DNA from: Apoda limacodes
Taxonomy: Eukaryota; Arthropoda; Insecta; Lepidoptera; Limacodidae
Assembly (NCBI GenBank): GCA_946406115.1
Contig: OX291542.1
Location: 3,248,959-3,312,958 of the forward strand
Reading direction: 5' to 3'
Length of the DNA: 64,000 bases
Position numbers and translations under genes: made by a program. Shown piece after piece: positions 23,001 through 33,514 of the stretch (position 1 is its first letter; the number at the start of each line of letters is the position of its first letter). The notes below the pieces were generated by a model. It saw only the letters and a list, made by a program, of their open reading frames with translations, was not told where the DNA came from and did no database searches.

Positions 23001-26000
23001 TCTGTAGTATGTGCTGTAACTGACCTTACTACAGACCGGACACTTGTGCTGGGTTTTCCCCATGTGCTGATAGTTAACGTGGTCACGCAGCTCGCCCCGA
23101 GACCGGTACCCCTTGTCGCAGATACGACATTTGTATCTGAAAGTTATTTAGTACTATTTGATATTCTTTGTGGGTTTTTTTTTGTCTGTAGTTTGCCTAG
23201 TGGGCAACCATTAGCGAACAGCATTTATTTCAAAACTAAACTTTGTTTACTGGGTGTAGTAAAAACAGTCCATCCTCATCCATTAAAGTTGAAAATATTG
23301 AGTCTTATACTTACTTGAGTATATCGACGACAGCATGAGCTTGAGTGTACCTAAGATGGTGTTCGTAGGAAGCACGACTTATGAAGTGCTTGTCGCACTC
23401 AGCGCAGTAGAACTGCTCTCTATTCGAGTGGATTCGCGAGTGAATGTGCATCAGGTCCACTCTGATCATTTTGTGACAAGTCGCACATTCCTTGCGCGGT
23501 GGGGGCTTCTGATGCACTCTGAAAAATAAATGAACTAAAACAAAATCATGTGGTGACACGACTTTACGAGAATATTAGAAAATTAGCTTAGCTCATCATA
23601 TGAATTGTGCCATGATTTCTGATAATTTAGCTACATTTTCGAAATTTGTGCTGGCAACACAGATACTTTGTGTCTATTGCAAACGCTTTAAATAGGGGAA
23701 CTAATACGCAGAGCGGGCTTCTTGCTGTGACCCTGGATAGGCGTCTGAAATTCCGCGATTACAAGTGCAAAAGAGAAAGCCGATCTATTGGGCAGTCTCT
23801 TTGCCTCTAACTCGAATGTGAACGACGAAGGCGCTGTACCACCTACTTTATCGTGGTGCGGTAAGACGATGCCGGAAATATCTATAACACAGCGCGAGGT
23901 CCGGCGGGCGTTGCTTTCCCTAGACGTTCATAAGTCGAGTGGGCCAGACGGCATACCAGCAGTGGTGCTTAAGCAGTGTGCTCCTGAGTTATGTCCTGTA
24001 CTCACGCGCCTCTTCACGCTTTCCTACCGCACTAGGCAATTTCCGTCTTCATGGAAGACTGCGAATGTGCACCCGGTGCCCAAAAAGGGCGATAGATTAG
24101 ATCCATCGAATTACAGGCCTATCGCTACAACCTCTCTCCTCTCCAAGGTGATGGAGCGTGTGATCAACACACAGCTTTTGAGATACCTAGAAAAACACGA
24201 CCTGATCAGTGACCGTCAATATGGATTTCGCCACGGTCGCTCAACTGGTGACCTTCTAGTGTATCTCACACACCGATGGGCACTAGCCATTGAGCGGCAG
24301 GGGGAGGCATTGGCATGTATCCTAGACATAGCGAAGGCGTTCGATCGGGTCTGGCACCGGGGTTTTCTATCGAAGTTGCCATCTTACGGAGTGCCCGAGG
24401 GTTTGTGCAAATGGGTGGCTAGCTTTTTGTCCGGCAGACGCATACGAGCCGTAGTTGACGGTAGTTGCTCTGATAGCATGGATATTAATGCTGGTGTCCC
24501 GCAAGGCTCTGCGCTGTCTCCTACGCTGTTTCTACTGCACATCAATGATATGTTGGACATCAACAACATACATTGCTATGCAGATGACAGTACTGGAGAC
24601 GCTTATTACACGGGCCGTGCAAGCATCCCACGTTCCGTTGTGGAGGAAAAGCGTGAAGAACTTGTGTCTCAAATCGAGATCGGTCTGTCCAAGGTCTCTG
24701 ACTGGGGGCGGGAAAACTTGGTCCGATTCAACCCTTCAAAGACACAAGTCTGCACGTTCACCGCTAAGAACCCCATTCACTGTAGTCCCACGGATCCTTG
24801 ACGTTGACATCTCCAGCGATGTTCAGTTCCGAGATCATTTGCTAGACAAGGTAAAGCTGCTGTCCAAAAAACTTGGTGTACTCAACAGAGCGAAGCAGTA
24901 CTTCACGTCGGGGCAAAGGTTGCTACTTTACAAGTCGCAAGTCCGGCCCCATATGGAGTACAATCTTCTTTTCTGGATTAAAAACATGGCTTATTAAAAA
25001 CGCATTTTATAACATAAAAGAATTTATTTAAATAACAATTAAAATGTAATAATGAAAACTTATAATAATGAAATATTTGCAACATTTGACATATAATTTT
25101 ATTATGAATAAATGAGTATGAGTAGTATGAGTACCAGCTTGGCCCTTTTGACTCGGTTTAACGACGGGCTGTGAGAATTGTCGACGATCCCAAACTCACT
25201 TGCGGTATCGAGCCCTTAAGTCTGAGGAGAGACTTTGCCTCCCTGTGTGTGTTCTACCGCTTGTACAATGGATTGTGTTCTGAGGAATTGTTCGAAATGA
25301 TGCCCACGGCTACTTTCTACCACCGCACCGCTCGCCATCGACAGGGAATTCATTCTCACACTTTGGAACCGAAATATTCGCGTACAGTGCGGTTTCAGAG
25401 AAACTTCCTCCCGCGAACGCTTGGGTTGTGGAATGAGCTCCCTGCCAAGGTTTTCTCTAAGGACTACAGTATGGGGTTCTTCAAAAAAGAAGTCATTAGA
25501 TTTCTGAAGCGACGGCAACGCGCGAGTGATGCCCCTGGTGTTGCAAGCGTCCATAGGCTACGGTGACCGCTTACCATCAGGCGGACCGTAGGCTTGTTTG
25601 CCACCTTAGTGGTATAAAAAAAAAAAAAAGCCGAGCCGCTTTTGTCCTCGGTCGTCTATATCCCATGATAGGCAAGTCCAGTAAGATGTCGCTTAGAAAT
25701 GAGCTGACTCTTTACACCACTTGCATCCGCCCCATACTAGCATATGCTTGTGTCGTCTATGCGTTGTCAAAACGCAACCGCCATAGACTTCAGACCCTCC
25801 AAAACCGCTTCTCAGAGCGGCCTCCGGAGCCCCCTGGTTCAGCCGGAATGCAGACCTACACAGGGACTTCGAGCTCCCCACGATTCCCCAATACTTCAAA
25901 GACCTGGCAGTCCGCTTTTTCGAGCGTACGCCCATTCACCCGAACCGATTAATTGTGCAATCCACAAACTATCAACCCCCCGACTGACCACGGCATGGTC

Positions 26001-29000
26001 GAAAAACTATTGTCAGGCGACCTCGGCACATACTAACAGCCCCTGGCGACGATCTCGCTAGTCAAATAGCGAGACTAGTCTTGTCAACCTTCCCTAGTAG
26101 TAGCCCCCCCAAAAGCGGACAGTTCTCGAAAGACGCTTGCCTTGGAATTTACATCATATCAAATCAAACAAACAATATTTATTTAAATAGGTTTCTAACA
26201 CTTTTGAATCATCAATATAATGTAATCAATGTTAATTTCTGCCAAAAAGAACTGGCACAATACATAATTTATGGATTATTAAAGTTACTACAGTTGAATA
26301 GTATTGTTGATACGCCAAGTTGGTATAGTAATTAAATCAATTACTTGACCAGTGCACTAAGGTTATTTTACTTAATAAAATTAGTGTCGGACAACCGTCC
26401 GGAATCGTGACAACTTGTGCCTTTCACTTTTTATGTCTGTCTCTCTCGCTCTTAGGCGGGCTAACCATGCCGCGTGCCTCTCACTCGCTCTCATTGTGAG
26501 CGCATAACGTGAGCGGAGCGTAACGCAGTTTCTTGAAGTGTCACCCGGCAAACCAATTTATAAGACGTTGTCACGTCAAAATTTATATGTAACGTTTTTG
26601 TTTTTGCTCTGCCTCATAACCACTCACTGTATGTGCCTGCTTAAGTTGTTTTTGAAGGCAAATCGTTTTCCACAAGTATCGCATTTGAATCCTTCTCTGT
26701 GGTGCCGCTGTATATGCTTCCACCTTTGATTTTTATTTCTGTAAAACATTGAAATGCAGCGTCATTTTGGTACCAATAAAAAAATCAAAATAACATATCA
26801 TATGGAGTCCTGAAAGTCTTGTCTTATCTAAGTTGTCCTAAGTCCTGTTATGAAAGAGGTTGAAGAGAGATTAAAATCTACAAAAACTCACTCGAAATAT
26901 TTGTTGCACTCCTTACATAAATACCCAAAAGGTGTCCGTTTGTCCATCATGACTTGGTTCCTTCTTGGTTTTGACCCTGGTCTTAATACTTTGGGCATTT
27001 CACTCTAAAATTTTTTATAAACATATTTAGATAGTAGATACTACAATTATTATTATACTCTGTTAGTCCATTTTTTATTCCTACTCTCTCACTAACAGCA
27101 TGTTAACATACTTGTAAAGTGCAAACATAAGACGAGAGAGAAGTGAGAAGACAACGGACTTAAATCTCCAAAACATTTTGCACAATATACAGCATTGGAA
27201 CATTATTTCAGGCTTAAGAGTTGGTGATGGTGACTCCTACTGAGAGTGAAGATTATTTGGTCAAAAACAGGTAGGTAGCAGTTATCGTAGCAGCTCTGCA
27301 TAGGTCTAACACCGATTCATTTTAGAAATCTACGTTAGAGGCCTAAGTCCATCAATAGACATCTAAAGTGTAAGTTGTAATTGTAGTTCAAGTTAAGTTG
27401 ATGAGTATTATCAAAACATATAAGCGATAATCGAATTTATTTATCTTATTTTTATTAATTTAAAACAAATGTTATCATTTAAAAAACGATAGATATTATT
27501 ACTAAGTCAGGTTGCGGTATGTTGTTTTGCTTGCTGTAGCAACAAGTTTTAAAATAATAAATATCAGTTATTTAAGTAATTAATATTTTTCTTTTTATAA
27601 CTTCTTTTTTACACTTCCTGACTCGCTCTGACTGACAAGATGGCGCGCAGTCATTCCTATGCCTAGTTAAATAGCACTGTACCTATTATTGTTGCAAACC
27701 GCGCGTGTTCAAAATGGGATGTATCTTTTATAAATTTAAGAGCAGAAATTGACAGTTGTACATATCAGTTTGTAGATTAAGCAAAAAAAATATTGGGAAA
27801 AGTAACAAATAATTATCAAAATTCAAAAATACCTTTATTGAAAAGTTTTACTTAATTTTATCACTTACCTTGATATGGAATAAATTATGATTTTCAAATT
27901 CAGTCTTACAGTTAAAGCTTTCAATACATGATTCACATTTAAAAACTGAATTAGTATAAATTACGGCTGGCTCATTCTTCTTTCTAGATGCTGACATTTC
28001 TTTGTTTATAGTTGTATTAAAATTGATATTACCACCTTTACCAGTAATACAAATTTTCTTTCCATTTTTAACTTTTGCTTTTTTCTTTTTCTTAAAATTG
28101 ATTTGATTTTCAAGAAGTAATTTGACCTTGTAATTTTTTTTACTTTTAATCTCAACTTCTCTATATTTTGATGTAGTGTTATCATGATAATCATCTTTTT
28201 GGGTATCATTATTCTGAAGTTCAGACAGAGGTGTATCGTCCATGTCGGATTCTAATTTAATTGTATGTGTTAAGGGGCCGCAGTCTATAAAATTGTCTTC
28301 TGACAAATCATTTACAGAATCTGATAGAACAGCATCATCATATGTTATTTTATAGTAGTTAGAGAGGTGAGATAAACGAACTGTTAGAGACTTTATCTGA
28401 AAGAGATAATTCAATGAGAATTTATAGAAATGATTTTCTTATATTCTTTTGGGGCTGTCCATAAATTGCTATTAAATACCGACGATCACACACACAAAAC
28501 ACACACAAACACACTTGCACATGCACATACTATACATATAAGTAAATTACACAAACATTTAAGATAGAGTCTCGCTATAATTTATTTTATAAATGTGAAA
28601 GTTTGTATGTCTGGATGGATGTTTGTTACTCAATCACGCTTCAACCACTGGACAGATCGGGATAAAACTTGGCATACATATTGGTTTGGTCCTGGAATAG
28701 CATATAGGCTACTTACTTAGGCTACTATAACAGAGTTAAACGAACAATTGCTGCACCTATAGCATACTATAGCTATTTATTGGTATAACTAATAAATTGA
28801 TTAATTGGAGTTAATTAAGGAGTTCCACGTCGATAACCGAATTTAGGGCGGGCGGAGCCGCTGACAAAGTCTAGTAATCTATAATTATTTCATTTGAAAT
28901 ACTTAAGTGAGGTAATATAATAAATGGTACTCAATAAAGGAGCCAAAATTATTCTTTAACTTATGGTTTAAGTACATGTAAGACGCCCGCGGGCGCTCGC

Positions 29001-32000
29001 CGCCCACCATCTTTGCCATGCTTATCTTGCAGGTTCAGTTCCCGCAATGCTGATTATGTTTTATTATGAGTGGACGGTGATAGTGTTTAGGCTAGGGCCA
29101 CAACATAAAAGAAAATATTAGCGTAAATGTCATTCTTATTCGAAAATTTATCTTTAACAATATTAGCTTTGTGACAGTTTGCATAACTCAGTATTAGACG
29201 TTGTTTGGAAGATTTGGGGACACCAGCTTGTGTCCTTACACTGAATATGAGTCTAAACAATCCAGAAGCCATGAGTGAGGTCCTAAGTAATGATGTGAAT
29301 AATCCTAGATATTGGTTATCCACATAGAATGACGAGCACAGTCCTTGAGAATATTTTAAAAACTTGTTATTACTCACTATAATAAATTAAAGCTGATATA
29401 TCACATCAAAGCCATATTTCTAATATCCATATATATTATTGATTATTCATCTCTGCATCAATATGTATGTAAATTTATGTATATATGTGTATGTATTTGT
29501 TTATATATATTCTTAAATATTTATTTATTTATGTATAGTATTATGTAATTGTATCTAATATTATCTTAAATATATATTTTGTATTTAATATTATCTTTTT
29601 ACATAAATTTTGTTAAAGATGTAGGATTGAATATAATTATTATCTACTTTATTTTTAATGCACATATTACCTTTTATTATGTTTTTTATTTTAAATCCTT
29701 CACCCAAAGGTTATCTGGGTGAGATCGCTCCATAGCGATAAGATCGCCATTTGTATTTTTTTTCTACATTCCTATTGTTTTTGTTATATTTTGTGCAATA
29801 AAGTAAATTATTATTATTAATGACCCAATTGTGAGGCTCAAAGCAGACAAAACATCATCCAACTTACTAAGTAATTATCATTCATTTATTTAAATAGTAA
29901 AATAGGCCAAAAAGTATTTTATAAGAAATATTTCTGTCCCTGCGCTGCAATCTGGAATAGTGTGCTTTTAATACTAACATCTACTTGTCCATCAGCAACA
30001 CAGGTGAGCTGCTTTTGAGCAACACAGGCCTGCTGCCGGAACCTGTTGATCTTTCTTAAAATGGCTCTGCATTCCCAACACATAAATAAACTGGCAGTGT
30101 CTTTGTAGAAGCCCTCCTGGGAATAGAAATAGCAATCGAATATTAACTTGTATTTAAAACATACTAGTTAAAAACAAAAAGTAAATATTTGCAACAATTT
30201 TATTTAGTTGTGCTACAGCAAAAAATATGCTCCTCCCAATAATATATTTCCAGGATAATGGACTCACTAACTTGGAAATAGGCAAACAGCCTATTAAGTG
30301 GAAACTGTTGACTGTTTGCCATTTAACATTATATTTTATAAAAACCCTTCCTAAAACATATGTTCATACTTCATTAAAATCCCCTCAGAATAAACATGTA
30401 TATATATGTATAAATAAATAAAAAAATTTGGACATTACAAAACATCTGGCCCCAAACAAATCAAAGCTTATACTATGGACATCAGACAATTACAAATACA
30501 TACATATATATTTCTAAATACATACACACTATACATAGAAAACACACAGTCTCAAGACAAGCACAAATGTTTATTGCATAAATGTTTGTCTTGAGTGGGA
30601 ATCTAGTGACCTATGAAAGGGTATATCAGTCAATCCTTACAGGGATTATAATGATTATAATAGAACCAATCTTAGCCATTATATTTAATATGTGTTAATA
30701 AAGAAATATTGCCAGACTTAATGTAATTTAGTAAATTATACCACTTTTCGAAAGTGGAAGTTAAGATGAGCCCAATAATTCCACACCGATCTTTGTTCTG
30801 CCTACTGCTTAAGCAAAATTTTTAAAAAACTTATGTTAAATTAGATACTAAAACATTTAAACTAAAATGGATTACTTTACCCTTAAAATTTGTTTATACA
30901 AGAAGGAGTTCCAAAAGTAACACAGTTGTTGGCACAGATGTTAACATAGGTAGTAAAAGTATTCAGTTTTACAAAAACATATTTGAAATCCCTTTGGTTT
31001 ACAATGTAGATTCCTACCGAGAAGAATCCAGCAAGAAACTCAATATTGCTCTCTTTAAAAAAAAATAACATAAAATTAACAACAATGTTTTAATGCTTCC
31101 AAACATGCTATCACTGCTGTTGAGAGGTATAGCAGAACAGCAATAAAAACACTATACTAAAGTAATTTTCTGTCACAGGCACATCCTGCCAAAGATATAC
31201 ATACAAATGCGCACAGTATGATTTGTTTTATGGTAAAAAGTGCCAAAAAGCATTTTGTGTTCTAAAATACAGAGTACATGTGTTTTTAGTATTTCAAATA
31301 AAATATTATTTTTTGATGAAAGTCTTTAAAATGCATAATAAAAATAGGTATTTTGTATTTCAAATAATTCACTTCTCTGATGCTTGGAAACAGTCATAAA
31401 ATGCCATTGGTATCTTCTATGATCTATCAAAGGAAATTGTTTGCGTCCAACATGACGTTACATTCTTATAACTAAGTCATCATGGTATTGCAGGTTTGGC
31501 TCTTGAGCTTATCCTCTCACACTTAAGCAGTATAATACAGAAGGTTCAAATCAATGAAGAAAAATCTAAAGGCTCAAAAGTAAAATTAGGACTTCATCAA
31601 GGTTCAGTTTTAGGACCTTTTCTATTTTTAATTTACATAATTGACTTGCTTTACTTTGTGGAGAAGTTGTGCATTATTTGAATTATTGTTTGGGGTGTCC
31701 ATTGGGTTTTTTTCTGTTTTAGTTAATCTGAACAGGCTTTTGGTTAAATACAATAACCTATCTATAAAATTTTGATAGTCTGACATAATCTCACATTGAT
31801 GTTTCAGTATAGCAAAATGACACATTTCAAAAGGTACTTCACATTTTCATTGGCTGTCTGTACTCAAGCTATGTGGCTGAGCATTACTTCATTCAATACC
31901 TTACTTATTTATTTTTAAATAACAACTGTTTTTTTATTAAACTAGAAGGTTTGAATTAGAATCCTAGTACAGATTCTGCAAACCACCTTTGGCTATTCGA

Positions 32001-32275
32001 TTACTAGGTACCCTAAAACAAAGAGTACTTAAGTCTCTTTTTTTCGTTGTTATAACTTTATAAAAGCGGTAAATATCTGGAAAGTCTAAACATAGATATA
32101 TAGTAAATGAGCAACAACATAGTGCAGTTACCTTATAAGCTTCTAAGTCTGAAGATAGGAGAGAATATAAATTATTTATGCCGTCAGGAATTCTGCACAG
32201 TTGATATAGTTTTCTATCTTGACTGAGACAAGTGCAACATAAGTTTCTTAACATAATATCAGGGCTAGAATCCAT
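19959..32275 (-). CDS. Gene C: complete ZAD-C2H2 zinc-finger protein, 552 aa
   Basis: Likely a nuclear DNA-binding regulator. Minus-strand exons in order: 32275-32132, 30116-29985, 28396-27869, 27004-26892, 26738-26628, 23518-23315, 23136-23025, 22551-22444, 21949-21863, 20078-19959. The sum is 1659 bp with a single terminal stop. ZAD cysteines are 13/16 and 61/64. A charged linker follows, then nine C2H2 fingers from residue 246. Finger 4 ([12 protein letters not shown]) is degenerate, with 11 residues before its first His. The only canonical TGERP linker joins the last two fingers, as in B. The linker lacks the LSKQE..EER motif that A and B share. The gene spans 12.3 kb because introns 1, 5 and 9 contain LINE insertions. 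Confidence 0.92.
20885..21625 (+). mobile_element. Jockey-type LINE 3' fragment (gene C intron 9, antisense)
   Basis: Encodes [42 protein letters not shown], the C-terminal end of jockey-clade RTs, then a T-rich 3' region (21290-21580). That tract produces long low-complexity Phe/Leu reading frames of no biological meaning. Confidence 0.75.
21605..21790 (+). repeat. GC-rich tail next to jockey fragment
   Basis: Begins ggggcctgaaaagtaggcct and contains cacccctgagcttctgcccg. GC-rich unlike its surroundings, probably 3' UTR of the adjoining LINE. Class uncertain. Confidence 0.45.
21863..21949 (-). CDS. Gene C exon 9: rest of finger 8, start of finger 9
   Basis: 87 bp, phase 0 to 0. [17 protein letters not shown] and [10 protein letters not shown]. 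Donor CAG|gtcaga. Confidence 0.88.
22444..22551 (-). CDS. Gene C exon 8: rest of finger 7, start of finger 8
   Basis: 108 bp, phase 0 to 0. [17 protein letters not shown] and CQQCGKAFR. The donor gttggt is non-consensus, but the exon aligns with B exon 9 to within one codon. Confidence 0.85.
23025..23136 (-). CDS. Gene C exon 7: finger 6 and start of finger 7
   Basis: 112 bp, phase 2 to 0. [17 protein letters not shown] then CPVCSK. Same size and phase as A exon 10 and B exon 8. Confidence 0.9.
23315..23518 (-). CDS. Gene C exon 6: fingers 4 and 5
   Basis: 204 bp, phase 2 to 2. A degenerate finger CATCHKM and [17 protein letters not shown]. Separated from exon 5 by a 3.1 kb intron made largely of nested LINEs. 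Confidence 0.9.
23705..23762 (+). mobile_element. Jockey-type LINE, left piece of a split copy
   Basis: Encodes [15 protein letters not shown], the RT palm-to-thumb motif usually followed by ..[10 protein letters not shown]. The continuation is found only after the CR1-like insertion, at 25632. Confidence 0.72.
23763..25631 (+). mobile_element. CR1-like LINE with long open RT frame, inserted in a jockey LINE
   Basis: A 337-codon frame (23788-24801) runs through RT motifs [55 protein letters not shown] and YADD. The frame then shifts, an AT-rich block of about 175 bp (24967-25133) replaces some 35 bp of coding sequence, and the C-terminal part resumes at 25171 ([24 protein letters not shown]). 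The 3' end is cttaccatcaggcggaccgt .. gtggtataaaa plus an A tail. The endonuclease domain is missing, so it is 5'-truncated and inactive. Confidence 0.9.
24967..25133. repeat. AT-rich insertion inside the CR1-like LINE
   Basis: Absent from the equivalent place in the 33.5-36.95 kb copy (near 36440). GAGTAC lies on both sides, consistent with a target duplication. About 12 codons of RT are also missing. Origin unknown. Confidence 0.5.
25632..26115 (+). mobile_element. Jockey-type LINE, right piece of the split copy
   Basis: Encodes [43 protein letters not shown], in overlapping frames that continue into a jockey-type 3' UTR with ccacaaactatcaaccccccg. In sequence it continues from 23705-23762. 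Confidence 0.78.
26628..26738 (-). CDS. Gene C exon 5: rest of finger 2, finger 3
   Basis: 111 bp, phase 2 to 2. [13 protein letters not shown] then [17 protein letters not shown]. Donor CA|gtgagt. Confidence 0.88.
26892..27004 (-). CDS. Gene C exon 4: start of finger 2
   Basis: 113 bp, phase 0 to 2. A basic stretch (RPGSKPRRN) then CKECNKYF, completed in exon 5. Confidence 0.88.
27869..28396 (-). CDS. Gene C exon 3: charged linker and finger 1
   Basis: 176 codons, phase 0 to 0. Acidic then Lys-rich linker and finger [17 protein letters not shown]. Donor AAG|gtaagt. Confidence 0.9.
28570..28882 (+). repeat. Helitron-like interspersed repeat
   Basis: Contains gtttgttactcaatcacgct .. ctggacagatcgggat .. 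cacgtcgataaccgaattta .. gggcgggcggagccgc. It recurs as reverse complement at 61280-61485 and in parts at 43590-43770, 45430-45735, 56700-56895 and 62920-63640. The class is inferred. It lies just 5' of gene C exon 3. Confidence 0.6.
29445..29825 (+). mobile_element. LINE 3' UTR/tail (gene C intron 2)
   Basis: aaaggttatctgggtgagatcgct .. aagatcgccattt .. gtgcaataaagtaaattattattatta is a typical lepidopteran LINE 3' end with an (ATT)n tail, preceded by a tatgtatata-rich microsatellite-like stretch. Confidence 0.55.
29985..30116 (-). CDS. Gene C exon 2: second half of ZAD
   Basis: 44 codons after acceptor ttcccag. [21 protein letters not shown] chose donor CAA|gtagat (phase 0). A second in-frame choice, gttagt six bases later, would add two residues. 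Confidence 0.82.
31415..31710 (+). mobile_element. LINE RT fragment (gene C intron 1, antisense)
   Basis: Broken frames read [20 protein letters not shown] and [17 protein letters not shown], decayed versions of the RT motifs D-SKAFD-V-H and G-PQGS-LGP-LF. No 3' end seen. Confidence 0.75.
32132..32275 (-). CDS. Gene C exon 1: ATG and first half of ZAD
   Basis: 48 codons, phase 0 out (AAG|gtaact). [16 protein letters not shown] is a standard ZAD opening. Confidence 0.9.
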
Positions 32276-32401
32276 TTAAAGGTAAGTAAATTCCTTTTTA
32301 GGCAAAGAGAGAATGATGATTAAAATATAAATTACTAAATTTGTAGAAAGGACAAACATTTACAGATATAACATTGCATACCTATATCCATAGAGTCTTA
32401 C

Positions 32402-32444
32402 GCAGTATTTGTTTCCTCTATGCCATAGAGGAAACAAATACTGC
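32402..32444. repeat. 43-bp near-perfect palindrome (hairpin)
   Basis: Two 21-base arms, gcagtatttgtttcctctatg and its exact reverse complement, are separated by one base. It sits 127 bp upstream of the gene C start codon and 4 bp before the MITE. Confidence 0.95.
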
Positions 32445-32448
32445 CTAT

Positions 32449-33059
32449 GGCTGCGGTCCGAATTGCGCCGAAAGTGCCGATAGCGCCATCGGCGCGCCCA
32501 TAAGTCGGTTCGAATTGCGCTCACGGCACTTACAAATCTGCCTCTTGAGTAATATGACGTCATTAGTGATGTCATATCCGCGAGCTAACAGTGCCTTCGG
32601 TGAAGAGGAAAGGCGTCGTAAGCACGGTCAACAAACGTCAAACTGACACATGAAGGTTTGTTATTATTTGGTTTTTTGTTATTGTTTTTTTTGGCGCGAA
32701 CTTTCGAACTGTTACTCCATGGTAAACCTGTAAATGCAACATAATATAAGAGTACATAATTCAAAATATAGAGTCAATGCCTCGAACCATTTCAGTTGTT
32801 ATTAATTAAATACCATTTAAATTTTCTACCGTACACAGAGCTTGCCTTGAAATATGCGAGGTAAAACTATATAAATAACTATATCTAAGAACGAAAATAA
32901 GGAAATCTTGAAAATAAATTTTAGGTTAACTTTTGAGCGCGCTTACGCCTGGTCCGATTTGAAAACGTCACTCACGACCATAAGTGCGAATTTCAATTCG
33001 GTCCACTCATAAGCGTGCCTACGCTCGTAAGTCTTGTGAGCGCAATTCGGACCGCAGCC
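32449..33059. mobile_element. MITE upstream of gene C
   Basis: 611 bp with 20-bp identical terminal inverted repeats, GGCTGCGGTCCGAATTGCGC at the left and its complement at the right, flanked by TAT on both sides. No coding capacity. The ends repeat internally (cggttcgaattgcgctcac near 32508). DNA-transposon derivative; superfamily not assigned. Confidence 0.88.
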
Positions 33060-33514
33060 TATATCTCAGACTAAATAGGGATACCACGCATACAGTAATT
33101 TTTTTTTTTTTTTGTGGCTTTAATTAAGTCAGAAGACTCAATTATTTGCCAATGTCAGTTAACACGAAATAAATAAGATGCTGGTAAACGGTTCTATTGA
33201 AGTAAATATTGAGCTTACTCAGTCTATGTATACTACAAAAACAAAAAACTACTAGGTAACTAAAAACAAAATTGGAAAAGCATACAGTAAACAAACATAA
33301 AAACAATAATTTTTTTAAATTTATTTTATGGCCTGGGGTCAAGACCTTTAAGTCATTATTTATTTTAAAATAACTTTATTTAATGTTTTATATACCAAGT
33401 ATTTTTTTTTCACTTTACAGTAGGATAAAATATACAAATATATTAAATAAAGTAAGGAATATTTTAGTAATGTTTGTATATTTTAATATAACAGAGAGGT
33501 CTTACTTAAGAGAG

